64,000 nucleotides of DNA, taken from Phaeosaccion multiseriatum (taxonomy: Eukaryota > Ochrophyta, other classes). Position 1 is the stretch's first letter; every line of letters begins with the position of its first letter. Shown here piece by piece: positions 24,930-52,853 of the stretch. Under the pieces are notes generated by a model. It was not told where the DNA came from. It ran no database searches and saw only the letters and a program-made list of their open reading frames with translations. The translations under genes and the position numbers were made by a program. The stretch is from assembly GCA_965112735.1 (NCBI GenBank), contig OZ218962.1:2418001-2482000 (forward strand), read 5' to 3'.

Positions 24930-26555
24930 TTAGTGATCATGGGCATGACCGCCCGCCTCGCAGTGGCCGTGGTCCAGGAGCACGAGCCCGATGGTGGCGG
25001 CACTCGCGCAAAAGGAGATGAGGGCGAGCACTCGGTCCTGGACGCTCTCCACGCTCGCGTACACCTTGGGCAGACTTTCGGTGGCACCCACGTGAATGTA
25101 CACGCCTCCGCCAAAGGCCAGCAGAGCCCCAAGCGCGGCGTTGGACACATCCGCGGCGAGCACCGTGATCACCCCAAACACCACGGAGAGTCCGGACAAA
25201 AAGTTCAAGGCCAGCGCGGAGCGAGGGCGCATGCCTCCAATGCCGGTGAGGGCGAAGTAGTCGGCAAACTCCTGCGCAATCTCGTGGTAAATGGTCCCGG
25301 CGGCGATGGCCCAGCCCTTGGACTCACCGCAGAGCATGAAGCCAGCCCCGATAAAGACGCCGTCGACAAAGTTGTGGAAGAAGTCTCCGAGTAGCACGCC
25401 GAATCGAACTCGCATCTCGGTCTGAACGTCTCGCTCCAGGCCCGGCTTCTCGTGGTAGACATCTCCTGCCTCCGGGTCAGCAAGAACAACAGCAGTCTGA
25501 GGCCCTGCCTGTGCCGGTGAGCCGGATGCGCTCACGACGACGGAGGTGCCGTTTGAGGGTGCGGTGGCCTCCGTCTCCAGAGCTCTGTTGCTGTGCCTTC
25601 GGGGCACGTTGGAGGCTGAGACGTCCAGACTTCTACGGCTGTCTCCCCTATCGAACCAGCTGGGACGACGACCGCCATACTGGAGGAAACCAGAGGTGAT
25701 CAGGTCGCCGACGAAGGATACCATGTACCCCACCAGGATACTCGTACCCCACCTCCAGGACACCTCGTTCTCCTCTTCGTAGACAGCCGCCAGCAGGTGA
25801 GAGGCCTCCAAAAGCAGCAGAAAGAAGGCCGTCGCGAGGAGGGCGCCAGCGGCGAAGGAGTAGAGGATGCTGTTGCCGCGGTTAGTCAAGCTGTCGCCTC
25901 GCGCGTTAAGAAGCTTGGAGCCCGGGCCTAGGAAGATGACGCCGACGAGAGTCACGATGTTGACCAAGAAGGCGGCGCCGAGGGCCCGGCCCCACGGCGT
26001 TGCTCCTTGCCTTATCCCTTCTTCATCGTGATCATCGTGGTCGTCGTGGTCGGCATGGTCGCCCCCCGCCTCTGCCGCGTGGTCGTGGTCGTCGTGGTCG
26101 TCGTGGTCGGCATGGCCGCCCCCCTCCTCTGCCTCGTGGTCGTGGTCGTCGTGGTCGGCATGGTCGTCGTGGTCATGGTCGCCCCCCTCCTCTCCCTCGT
26201 GTTCTTCGTGCTCGCCCTCGTGCTCCTCGCCCTCCTCGTGGTCATGGTCATCCTCCTGCAGAGCTCGCGAAACGCCATGACGGGCCGCTGCAGCGGGGGC
26301 AGAAACGTAGTCTCCCCTCCAGGCAGAGTGATGGGGCTTAGCGCTCGATGCGCCCACTAGCGCACCAGAGAATGTTGCCCAAAATCCTGGACGCGCCACC
26401 AAATCTTTATGAATCTGCACTTCCGGCTGACCGATGATATCTGCCGCAGTTGCTGAAGACCCCACCCAGCACAGAGCAGCCACGAGGCAAGGCTTCACCC
26501 ACGATGCGATCTTGTGTGCCGGCCGGCTGCTGGCGGTGCAACGTGGACAAGTCAT
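24930..26555 (-). CDS. ZIP-family zinc/iron transporter (copy 1)
   Basis: Intronless, 541 residues. The N-terminus (residues 1-37) is hydrophobic after a Cys pair and looks like a signal peptide. A His/Asp/Glu-rich loop (about 100-180) built of HDHDDHADHDDH-like units follows, a typical extracytoplasmic metal-binding loop. The transporter core starts at WGRALGAAFLVNIVTLVGVIF and has about eight membrane segments. Metal-site helices carry HNFVDG (about 393-398) and HEIAQEFADY (about 423-432), matching the HNxxDG and HExxxE signatures of LIV-1-type ZIPs. The expected function is moving zinc or related divalent ions into the cytosol. The next gene upstream is a tandem paralogue. The HNFVDG/HEIAQE core and the segment EEENEVSWRWGTSIL are near-identical between the two. 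Confidence 0.95.
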   Translation of the reverse strand: MTCPRCTASSRPAHKIASWVKPCLVAALCWVGSSATAADIIGQPEVQIHKDLVARPGFWATFSGALVGASSAKPHHSAWRGDYVSAPAAAARHGVSRALQEDDHDHEEGEEHEGEHEEHEGEEGGDHDHDDHADHDDHDHEAEEGGGHADHDDHDDHDHAAEAGGDHADHDDHDDHDEEGIRQGATPWGRALGAAFLVNIVTLVGVIFLGPGSKLLNARGDSLTNRGNSILYSFAAGALLATAFFLLLLEASHLLAAVYEEENEVSWRWGTSILVGYMVSFVGDLITSGFLQYGGRRPSWFDRGDSRRSLDVSASNVPRRHSNRALETEATAPSNGTSVVVSASGSPAQAGPQTAVVLADPEAGDVYHEKPGLERDVQTEMRVRFGVLLGDFFHNFVDGVFIGAGFMLCGESKGWAIAAGTIYHEIAQEFADYFALTGIGGMRPRSALALNFLSGLSVVFGVITVLAADVSNAALGALLAFGGGVYIHVGATESLPKVYASVESVQDRVLALISFCASAATIGLVLLDHGHCEAGGHAHDH

Positions 26556-26867
26556 CAGTCTTCTTGTCCTCCTTTGTTTTTATGCGCTCTCCTCCGTTCA
26601 CTTTCTTTCGCAGCAGTCGTTGTGCGTAGGGAGAGGGGGGAAACTCTTCTACGCTCCAAAGGCGCCCCGTAGGTCTGGGCAGCGCAAAGAGCTTAGCTTA
26701 GCACTTGTTCTTTATTACTTTCTTCTTCTTCTCTGTTCCTGCTCTGCAGACGGTGGTTTGTGGTGGCCCAAAATACATCCTCGTGCCACCCCCGACCACC
26801 CACTCCCCCCCCCCCGGGAAATATTCCCCCCTGGGAAGAGCTCCCCAAATTCGGCCAAATCGATGCG

Positions 26868-26926
26868 ATGCATTCGAATGCATTTCAACCTGCCAAAGAC
26901 ATGTGACATGTGACATGTGACATGTG
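26868..26926. promoter_or_regulatory. Palindrome plus 7-bp tandem repeat upstream of ZIP copy 1
   Basis: A perfect 16-bp palindrome ATGCATTCGAATGCAT (26868-26883) is followed by four head-to-tail copies of ACATGTG (26899-26926), each containing an E-box-like CATGTG. They lie about 310-370 bp upstream of the copy-1 start codon, in the 783-bp gap between the two ZIP genes. A regulatory role is inferred. Confidence 0.45.
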
Positions 26927-27185
26927 TGTCAATGGTAGTAGGTAGTCGTGGTAGCATGGTCATGGTCAGTGTGGAGAGCTCTGTCGCCCTCTCTTCCCTT
27001 TCTCTGACAGCTTTCTCAGATGATCAGACCTATTTTGCCAAAGCTGCATCTTCCCCTCCTTCTTTTATCAACACCGGGAGGAACTGATAATCGAGCAGAG
27101 CAAGCATACGAATGGATACTGGAATGTAGAGGTGTCAGAAGAGGAGAGGGTAGCACACAACAGCATCCCGTTTTGTTCAAATTGT

Positions 27186-27210
27186 TTTTATTTATTTATT
27201 TATTTTTCTT
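27186..27210 (-). terminator. Polyadenylation-type AATAAA cluster for ZIP copy 2
   Basis: On the minus strand overlapping AATAAA/TAAATAAA signals occur about 130-150 nt after the copy-2 stop codon. Confidence 0.5.
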
Positions 27211-27338
27211 ACTACTGAAATACTGAAATACGTTTATGCCCAGCTCGCTCTCTCCTCTGCCTAAACGACATCGAGCACACACCCTCCCCCAAAAGGAAGG
27301 AATGAAAGTGTCCAAGCAAAGCAAGACTCAAACCTCCC

Positions 27339-29315
27339 TCAGTGGTTGTGTCCGTCGTGGGCCCCCGTCTGGCAGTGGTCGTGATCCAACAGCACGAGCC
27401 CGATGGTAGTGGCGCCTATCACAAAGGCGAGAAAGGCGTATATTCGGTCCTGCAGGGTCTGTACATACCCGTACACCTTGGGCAGACTCTCGGTTGCGGC
27501 CACGTGAATGTACACACCTCCGCCAAAGGCCAACAGCACCCCCAGCGCGGCGTTGGACACATCTGAGGCGAGCACCACTATCACTCCAAGCACGACGGAG
27601 AGCCCGGACACGAAGTTCAAGGCCAGCGCGGAGCAAGCCGTCATGCCTCCAATGCCGGTGAGGGTGAAGAAGTCGGCAAACTCCTGCGCGAGCTCGTGGT
27701 AAATCGTCCCGGCGGCGATGGTCCAGCCCTTTGCCTCACCGCAGAGCATAAAGGCGGCCCCGATAAAGACGCCGTCGACAAAGTTGTGGAAGAAGTCTCC
27801 GACCAGCACGCCGAATCGAACCCGCATCATGGTCTGTATGTCTCGCTGCGGCATCGGCTTCTCGAGGCGGAGGACCTCCTCGTCAAACACTCGCACTGCC
27901 CCCACGCCTACGCTTTGCTGCCGCTCCAGGGCGGACATTACTACCAAGGTCTGTCCTGCCTCCTCGTCAGCAGCGACAGCAGTAACAGTGGCCGCCGGAA
28001 GCTCTGCGTGGCCCATCTTGGGGTCTGAAGAAGAGGTCAAGACAGTGGTGGCGTTGGTGGTCGAGGTGGTCTCCGCAGTTGCCGTATCCACACTTCTGCC
28101 GCGCCTTCGAGGCACGTTGGACGCTGAGATGTCCAGAGTTCTAAGGCTGCTGCCGCCGCCGCCTCCACCGCCGGACCAGCGCGAACCATTGCCATACTGA
28201 AGGAAGGCGGAGGTGAGGACGTCACCGACGAAGGACACCATGTACCCCGCCAGGATACTCGTACCCCACCTCCAGGACACCTCGTTCTCCTCTTCGTAGA
28301 CACCCTCCAACAGATGAGAGGACTCCAAAAGCAGCAGAAAGAAGGCCGCCGCGAGGAGAGCGCCAGCGGCGAAGGAGAAGAGGATCCCGTTGCAGCGGTT
28401 ACTCAAGCCCTCGCCTCGCGCGCTGATGAGCTTGCTGCCAGGTCCAAGGAAGATGACACCGACGAGAGTGGCAAGGTTGACCAAGAGGGCGGCTCCGATG
28501 GCTCGGCCCCAGGGCTTGTTCCCGTCCACAGAGACACCCACTACTCCTCCTGCCGTCGCCAACTCCTCCTCGTCTCCGTGGTCGTGTCCGTCGTGGCTAT
28601 CCGCCTCTCCCTCCACCCCTCCACGGGCCACGTCGTCGTGGCTGTCGTGCTCTTCGTCGTGGTCGTGAGAGTCGTGGTCTGTGTGGTCGGCCCCCTCACC
28701 CTCTCCCTCCTCGTGCGAGTCGTGGTCCTCTCCCTCCTCGTGCGAGTCGTGCTCCTCCCCCTCCTCCCCCTCCTCGTGTGAGTCGTGCTCCTCTCCCTCC
28801 TCGTGCGAGTCGTGGACCTCCCCCTCCTCTCCCTCCTCGTGCGAGTCGTGCTCCTCCCCCTCCTCCTCGTCGTGCTCCTCTCCCTCCTCGTGTGAGTCGT
28901 GGTCCTCTCCCTCCTCGTGCGAGTCGTGGACCTGGCCCTCCTCGTGCTCTTCCTCTCCCTCCTCGTGCCCCTCCGTATGATCCAATCTCCGAAATCCCTC
29001 TGCCCTCGCGACGGCGTTTGCGGTGACTCTCTCTGGCTGTTGCTGCGGCACCAACGAGTAAGTCGCAGAGCTATCCATGCCGGTCGCCGGAGCAGGGGCA
29101 GCAGCGTAGACTGCTCCCGACGTAAAGTGAGGATGCTGAGCGCGCGATCCATCCCCTCGACCACCAGAAAATGCCTCTGGAAGCAGTTCCTGCTGACCAA
29201 ACCCTACCGCAGACGACGAGCCCATCACACACAGAGCCGACACGACACAAGGCTTCAACCATGAGCCAATGCTGCGGGCCGGCCCGCTGCTGGAAGGACA
29301 GTGTCTGCAAACCAT
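27339..29315 (-). CDS. ZIP-family zinc/iron transporter (copy 2)
   Basis: Intronless, 658 residues, tandem paralogue of the downstream copy. The N-terminus is signal-like (GSWLKPCVVSALCVMGSSSA). The extracytoplasmic loop (about 115-250) is longer than in copy 1 and is made of repeated HDSHEEGE and EEGEEGE units before HDGHDHGDEE. The core again starts at WGRAIGAALLVNLATLVGVIF and holds HNFVDG (about 509-514) and HELAQEFADF (about 538-547). A Gly-rich and Ser/Thr-rich cytosolic loop separates the third and fourth membrane segments. Function as for copy 1: divalent metal uptake into the cytosol. The metal-binding loop is built from different units in the two copies, so each expanded after duplication. 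Confidence 0.95.
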   Translation of the reverse strand: MVCRHCPSSSGPARSIGSWLKPCVVSALCVMGSSSAVGFGQQELLPEAFSGGRGDGSRAQHPHFTSGAVYAAAPAPATGMDSSATYSLVPQQQPERVTANAVARAEGFRRLDHTEGHEEGEEEHEEGQVHDSHEEGEDHDSHEEGEEHDEEEGEEHDSHEEGEEGEVHDSHEEGEEHDSHEEGEEGEEHDSHEEGEDHDSHEEGEGEGADHTDHDSHDHDEEHDSHDDVARGGVEGEADSHDGHDHGDEEELATAGGVVGVSVDGNKPWGRAIGAALLVNLATLVGVIFLGPGSKLISARGEGLSNRCNGILFSFAAGALLAAAFFLLLLESSHLLEGVYEEENEVSWRWGTSILAGYMVSFVGDVLTSAFLQYGNGSRWSGGGGGGGSSLRTLDISASNVPRRRGRSVDTATAETTSTTNATTVLTSSSDPKMGHAELPAATVTAVAADEEAGQTLVVMSALERQQSVGVGAVRVFDEEVLRLEKPMPQRDIQTMMRVRFGVLVGDFFHNFVDGVFIGAAFMLCGEAKGWTIAAGTIYHELAQEFADFFTLTGIGGMTACSALALNFVSGLSVVLGVIVVLASDVSNAALGVLLAFGGGVYIHVAATESLPKVYGYVQTLQDRIYAFLAFVIGATTIGLVLLDHDHCQTGAHDGHNH

Positions 29316-29664
29316 ACTTTGCGTCCACTCGCCCCCCCCCCCCCCCCCCTTGAACTCCTCTCCTCCGTTGAAGTCCTCACAGTCGTTGTGCGAAAATAAC
29401 AGCTCTTAAACGCGCCACAAGCTCCTGCAGGCCTCTGCTTTGCGAAGATCCTTACGCTCACGCCTCTCGCTTATGAATACACTTTGTTCTTTGCTGCCGT
29501 GGTATGAGTGGAGCGAGGAGGTGGAGCAAAAAACAAGAAAAAGAGCAGAGCCTTACGTAACGAAACAAGAGGAGCTTGTTAAATACACTACGGTTACAAT
29601 ACAGAGTGTGGTCGGGTCGAACTACTCTGTATTCCTCCCTTCTTTCCTCTATACAAGGCCGGGC

Positions 29665-29773
29665 TGTAGACCTTAGAAGTGCCACCTTTGTCCAGAGTCA
29701 TCGAGAGTCAATATCAGCGTCCATGTCAGCGCTGATATGGGTTGGACCTTAGGTGGCACTTCTAAGCTCTACA
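29665..29773. repeat. 109-bp nested inverted repeat upstream of ZIP copy 2
   Basis: Arms of about 22 bp (CTTAGAAGTGCCACC and its complement, flanked by TGTAGA and TCTACA) enclose an inner pair, ATATCAGCG at 29711 and CGCTGATAT at 29730. The structure lies about 350 bp upstream of the copy-2 start. It could be a miniature transposable element or a hairpin-forming transcript. Confidence 0.65.
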
Positions 29774-29989
29774 CACCTCTTGTAGTCTTGTAGGCCCGAT
29801 GCTGTCAGCACTGCACTACATCTCTGACATTTGAGTGTCGAGGCCATCACAGAAGAAGAGAGAGAAGGAAAAAACCCGCGTCAGCTCTCCGGTGTCTGGT
29901 CACAGCCTCGCGAGACGGAACTTTACGAACGACGAGCCCACTCCACAAGGAAGGCCGGCCAAGAACCGCCCGTCCACTCGGCTTCTCCT

Positions 29990-29991
29990 GC

Positions 29992-30063
<72 letters not shown>

Positions 30064-30120
30064 TTTCGCTGTCGATGCTGCTACTATCGATGTAGATGCT
30101 GATGCTGTTCATACTGCTTG

Positions 30121-30160
<40 letters not shown>

Positions 30161-30260
30161 TCCTTTCGCTGTCGATGCTGCTGCTACCGATGTAGATGCT
30201 GATGCTGCTCATGCTACTTGATGCTGCTGTTGCTGCTGCTGCTAGCAGTGTTGCGGGTGT
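29990..30260. repeat. CTG array with a 100-bp tandem duplication
   Basis: (CTG)n at 29990-30062 is followed by a 60-bp unit (TCCTTTCGCTGTCGATGCTG start), a second CTG run and a repeat of the unit exactly 100 bp on (30061 and 30161). Open frames across it are poly-Leu, poly-Ala or poly-Ser and are not supported as genes. Confidence 0.85.
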
Positions 30261-30413
30261 TAGCGCGGCTGTCACGGTAGACACTTAGTGCCTCCCTCAC
30301 AAGGCGGCGAAGCGAGCGCAGCTTGCCGGCCTGTGTTGCCAGGGGCTGGAGCGGAGGAGGCACGGTACCGTGTCAAAATCCATCAGTGGCACTTTTGCTG
30401 TTCCACCCACCGT

Positions 30414-31871
30414 TCATGTTACTGCTGCTGCTGCTGCTGCTGCGATTGCCGCCCGCTGCTTTGCTTGCTTCCTTCGCCTCTTGCTTCTGAGCACCTGCGT
30501 CAGCTTGATAAAGCGCTGCCTATGCAGGCGTGGATACTGCCCCACAAAGATGCCCGGTTGAGGAAGATAGGCTTCCGTCCAGTGCTCAATCCGCCCAAAG
30601 TCCTTCGTCCTGGAGAAGAGCAGCACCTCGCAAACCTTCAGGGGGAGAGGAGAGAGGAGAGAGGAGATACGCCAGGTCGGGAGGAGCGAGGAGTGAGGAG
30701 AGGGGGCAGATGCGCGAGGACCGCAGTGTGCGACTGTACGGACCTTTGGTCTCCTTTCGGCCTCGGAGCTCTCATGGGGTCGCGTATTTCGGGGCACACA
30801 CCATCTCTACTTTCACCCACCCGCCCACCCACACACACAGAGAGAGAGACCATAGCTCCCCCCCCCCACACACACAAGCCCACACAAGCACACACGTACC
30901 TGTCCTCTGGCGACTCTCATGTATTCGGGGTGCATGGGAACTTCAAACTCCATCTCCCTTCCCGCGCGATCTTCCACCACCATGCGGAAGTGCATGTGGT
31001 GATCGGCGTCGAGGGGGGCGTGCTCCTCCACACAGGCGGTCACGCGACCCACAAAGACGCCTCCCTCGAGCGGTCGCTGGTTCAGAGAGGCGCGTGGGTG
31101 GGGATGGGTGGGAGAGGGAGGGACAGTGAGAGGAGGGAGAGAGAGGAGACGCGTGAGGGGAAGGGAGAGGCATTGAGAGGGACAAGAGTAGGTAACTGCT
31201 CCGTCGATTCTCCAGGGACAGATATGCCGGGGGCCGCGCACTTGCATCCCACTCGTTGGTCGTTGACTCACCTCGTCGCCGTCCCGCAAGCCGCTTCGCA
31301 CAGACAGATTCCGTCGACAGCACCAAACCAGAGGGTCCACCAGGAGGCGCGCCAGAAAGGAGAGGAAGAACATGGCATTAATGCGGCCGCCCAGCCGGTT
31401 GCGGCTGAGGAAGAAGCCTGTCCACAGCCACATGAAGCCGAGGCCCAGAGTCTCCAATATGTGACCACGCCGGAGGACGGCCGTGTCTCCCCAGTAGGAC
31501 ACGAGCTGGGGCTGGGTGGGGACGAGGGGCAGCAAGCTCCGTACTGTTCGTCTAGACAGCAGCTGGAGACTCAGGATGGGAGCAGCAGAGGACTTGAGAC
31601 GTGTTGTGGTGCTGCTGCCGAACCTCCACACTCTGTGCTTCTCTCTGGCAACCACTGGGCCTCTCTTCATGATCTTCTGCGTACTGCAACTACGGCCGCC
31701 TCTTCGTGAGTGGGGCCTTCCCAAGGGGCAAGCGAAGGTCGCCTTCCCCCTTCCCCTTCCCCCTCTCCGTCCTTTCCTCTCCATCTCGCTGCTACACATG
31801 TTCCTGCTGCTGCTGGCGGCCCTGCCGAGGCTGGTACTCAGGAGAAGACAAGGCAGGAAGAGGGCTTTCAT
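30414..31871 (-). CDS. Unrecognised protein with N-terminal signal-like segment
   Basis: Three exons in phase 0: 31871-31272, 31076-30900, 30635-30414, giving 332 residues. The ATG at 31871 starts MKALFLPCLLLSTSLGRAASS, a good signal-peptide pattern. A Ser/Arg/Gly-rich stretch follows. At about 143-190 there is a hydrophobic part (ETLGLGFMWLWTGFFL and INAMFFLSFLARLLVDPL) that is probably one or two membrane helices. Exons 2-3 look like a small beta-rich domain (EGGVFVGRVTACVEEHAPL, VCEVLLFSRTKDFGRIEHW, QPGIFVGQYPR) and end in a basic, poly-Ala tail. I do not recognise the family. A bipartite targeting sequence to a complex plastid is possible but lacks a clear ASAFAP-type motif. It is divergent from the cellulose-synthase-like gene, with a 660-bp shared upstream region. 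Confidence 0.7.
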
Positions 31872-32531
31872 ATTGGCAGGGGGTGTGGCCAATTGTGGTC
31901 AATGGCACAGCTGAAAGAAAGAAGGTGGAGAAGAGGGATAAGTCAATGAACGTTACAGAAAACCTTTTGTGCCGCTCTACCCTTCTGAGATTCTGATTTC
32001 TCAACTTTTTTGGTTTTGTGCCCTCTGTACGCCGCCCCTGGTGGAGGCTGACGACAGCTGGGAAGGAATAGAAGCACACGACCTGCAGTACTGAGAAGGC
32101 AGAGTGGAGGGAGAGACTGAGAGAGAGAGAGAAGGGGTAGATAGAGAGAGTGGGAGAGGGCGGGAGAGAGAGAGCAGAGAGGGTGTGTGTCTCTCTCATT
32201 TTCCTCTCTCTCTCTCTCTTTCTTGTCCTCCAGACGCAGATAGGCGAAGAGTAAGGACAGGACGAGCACAGGAGGTCAAGGTGAAGGCGTGCGCTATGCA
32301 TTCTCAACCAGACAAGGTCGAGAAAAAGAAAGGGTGCCGTCCACACAATGAAGTACAACTGAGCACTGCCACCAACATCGAATGACGTGGTGGAGAGGAG
32401 ACCAGACGGACGATGGCTGAGGACAGGAATGGTAGCATCCTGCTGGGTAAGGGCTGCTCCTGCAGGCTCACTACTGGGGGCTGCGCCCATTTCAACGTGC
32501 TGGACTTTGTTGCCCAAGCCAGATAGCAACC
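31872..32531. promoter_or_regulatory. Divergent promoter region
   Basis: 660 bp between the start codons of the unrecognised minus-strand protein and the cellulose-synthase-like gene. It carries (GA)n stretches at 32105-32190 and a CTCTCT tract at 32200-32222. No coding sequence is supported. Confidence 0.45.
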
Positions 32532-50327
<17,796 letters not shown>

Positions 50328-50611
50328 AGAGAGGTAGAGAAGGAGATTCAGAAGGGGGGAGAGGGAGAGACATAGGGGGAGGGAGGAGGGGAGGGACGGG
50401 GGTAGAGACGCACAGAATGGGAGATAGAGAGGGGGAGAGAGATAGAGAGAGAGAACAGTGAGAGAGAGCGAACGAGAGAGAGGGACAGAGAGAGAGAGGG
50501 AGAGAGAGAGAGATAGAGAGACCATTGTGGGCTGAGGATATGCCCACAGAGGTATCCCATGCACCTGCTTCCAGACAGAATACAGTGTTGGGCATTCATC
50601 GCCTGATACGG

Positions 50612-50617
50612 AATAAA
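50612..50617 (+). terminator. Polyadenylation signal AATAAA of the synthase-like gene
   Basis: AATAAA lies 285 nt after the TGA at 50327, in the only AT-richer part of the flank. Confidence 0.45.
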
Positions 50618-51024
50618 AATCCATTCAACTGGTCGGAGGGTCAAAACTTCTGTGGGGTGTTGCTGTGAGACACGCACGCACACACACCATAGAGGTCAAG
50701 GTCCCGCCAGAGAGGGGGGCTAAGCTTCAGTTTAACTTTAAGTTTCTGGGCCCCGCTCTTGCCCAGGTGGTGCCCAGGTTGACAGGCTGATTGTTCCTTC
50801 TGTTGGAGCACACAGGCCGGAGGTCATCCTGCCGTCCACCTTCCACTCGCTTCTCACCCACAAGCCCCGCCCATCTCTACCACCTACTGCCATCCACTTG
50901 CTTGAACCCAGTCCATCTGGAGGGAATGGTGTGCCTAGCAAACCAACAAAGCACCGCCTCTCCATAGAAGACTGCACAGCCCTTCACTCTCTGCCCTAAG
51001 AGCGCTGTTGTGACTGATGCTGTG

Positions 51025-51665
51025 TGGGTGAGTGAGTGAGTGAGTGAGTGAGTGAGTGAGTGAGTGAGTGAGTGAGTGAGTGAGTGAGTGAGTGAGTGAG
51101 TGAGTGAGTGAGGGAGGGAGGGAGGGAGGGAGGGAGGGAGCGAGGGAGTGAGGGAGTGAGGGAGTGAGTGAGTGAGTGTGTGAGTGAGTGAGTTAGTGAG
51201 TTAGTGTGTGTGTGAGTGAGTGATGAGTGAGTGAGTGAGTGAGTGCGTGAGTGAGTGAGTAAGTGATTGAGTGAGTGAGTGAGTGAGTGAGTGAGTGAGT
51301 GAGTGAGTGAGTGAGTGAGTGAGTGAGTGAGTGAGTGAGTGAGTGAGTGAGTGAGTGAGTGAGTGAGTGAGTGAGTGAGTGAGTGAGTGAGTGAGTGAGT
51401 GAGTGAGTGAGTGAGAGAGTGAGTGAGTGAGTGAGTGAGTGAGTGAGTGAGTGAGTGAGTGAGTGAGTGAGTGCGTGAGTGCGTGAGTGAGTGAGTGAGT
51501 GAGTGAGTGAGTGGGTGAGTGAGTGAATGAGTGAGTGAGTGATGAGTGAGTGAGTGAGTGAGTGAATGAGTGAGTGGGTGGGTAAGTGAGTGAGTGAGTG
51601 AGTGAGTGAGTGAGTGAGTGAGTGAGTGAGTGAGTGAGTGAGTGAGTGAGTGAGTGAGTGAGTGA
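51025..51665. repeat. Intergenic (GTGA)n array
   Basis: About 640 bp of GTGA/GGGA tetranucleotides with scattered variants, the same unit as intron 9 of the synthase-like gene. 50328-51024 otherwise holds 3'-flank sequence with (GA)n at 50330-50520 and no gene. Confidence 0.92.
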
Positions 51666-51795
51666 CAGGTCCACTTTCATTCCATTCATTTTCTTCTTTA
51701 TTCGGTCCTTCACGGCCTCCATTACTTTTCTCTCTCTCTCTCCTAATATGTACGTTACTACTGCTACCTTATCTCGGTCCTTTCCCGCGCCCTCT

Positions 51796-52400
51796 GCAGG
51801 GTACAATTTGTCCTATTCGTTTGCTCGAGGTCATCTCTGAGAATCCGTCTCGCTCGCTGCGGCCGCTCACTCGGTCATCATCATCGGCTCCGGCTCCCAG
51901 GCGCTGTCGAGGCGGGCCACGAAGTCCGTTCCCCAGGGCCGTCCACGATGTAGTCCTCGTCCTTGGAGGAGGACAGGATGACGTCACGCTCTCTCACAAT
52001 GGGCTTGCCTTCGCTGTCGAGCCTCAGGCTCCGTGTCTCTCCCATGACCCCGCTCCAGTGCTCCACTCCGACGTCGTCTGGCTTGTGGATGAAGGTAACG
52101 TCGAGGACGTGAGCGAAGCACCGCTCGATCTCCTGGCGGTAGTCCACTTGGAAGGAGTAAGTGTCGGTGAGGCCGAAGACACTGGCCCATGACCCGCGCA
52201 ACATATTCACAAGCGAGAAGCGTCCTTAGCCAAGCAACCTCTCGCAGAGCCCGAGAAGGGCACGACGGCGCCCGGCGCGGCGCTCTCCCCCCCTTTTCGT
52301 TCCTTTTGCCTGCAGGCGCTGCGCGCTCTAAGGAAGGGTGTCGCAGCAGTATGAAGCAACACCAGTCTCTCCCCGCGTCTAAGCGACTCACCTTTGACTG
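51796..52400 (-). pseudogene. Internally deleted, frameshifted copy of the 57.5-60.5 kb secreted-protein locus
   Basis: 51842-52196 matches 57500-57857 at roughly 97% by eye, covering the last 110 or so codons (WASVF.LTDTYSFQVDYR to the C-terminus). A C is missing in GGGCCGTCC at about 51938 relative to GGGCCCGTCC in the intact gene, which shifts the frame after VDGP. The match stops at CATGACCCG. Sequence from about 52310 to 52430 then resembles 60350-60510, the upstream flank of the intact gene (shared TCTAAG-AAGGGTG-CGCAGCA and GACTGAAGGG-AGAGAG). The copy thus joins the two ends of the locus and lacks the middle. It is not expected to be functional. Confidence 0.78.
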
Positions 52401-52853
52401 AAGGGTAGAGAGAAGAAAGCCACGTTCCCGTCCCCGAGGGGCCTGAATTTACTGTACATTGTATCACCAACGCGATTGTCAAGCAAACGGAAAAGAGTAG
52501 AGAAAAAGAGGAAATAATGCAGGAAGGAAAGGCATCAGCCACGAGGTGAGTTGGGAGACGGCGCCCCTCTTTACTCGCCGCACCTTCTTGATGCCCTCGC
52601 AGAAGCCATTCCCTCTCTCTTCCCCCCCCCCCCCCCGTTGTTACCGGCAGCTCGCGACCTGTACCACTACTTCCGTTCTTTACTTCACCGCGGCTGCTCC
52701 TTGCTTCCCCTGCCAACGGTTTGCATTCAAGGTTCGCATTCAAGAAGGAAGGAAGAGAGGAGAGGAAAATGAAGTTTGGAAGCCATCTGTGACACCGCGG
52801 AGCACCACTTCCGGAGCGCGCCGCCTGCTTCTCCACAAAATTTTCCCTCTGCC

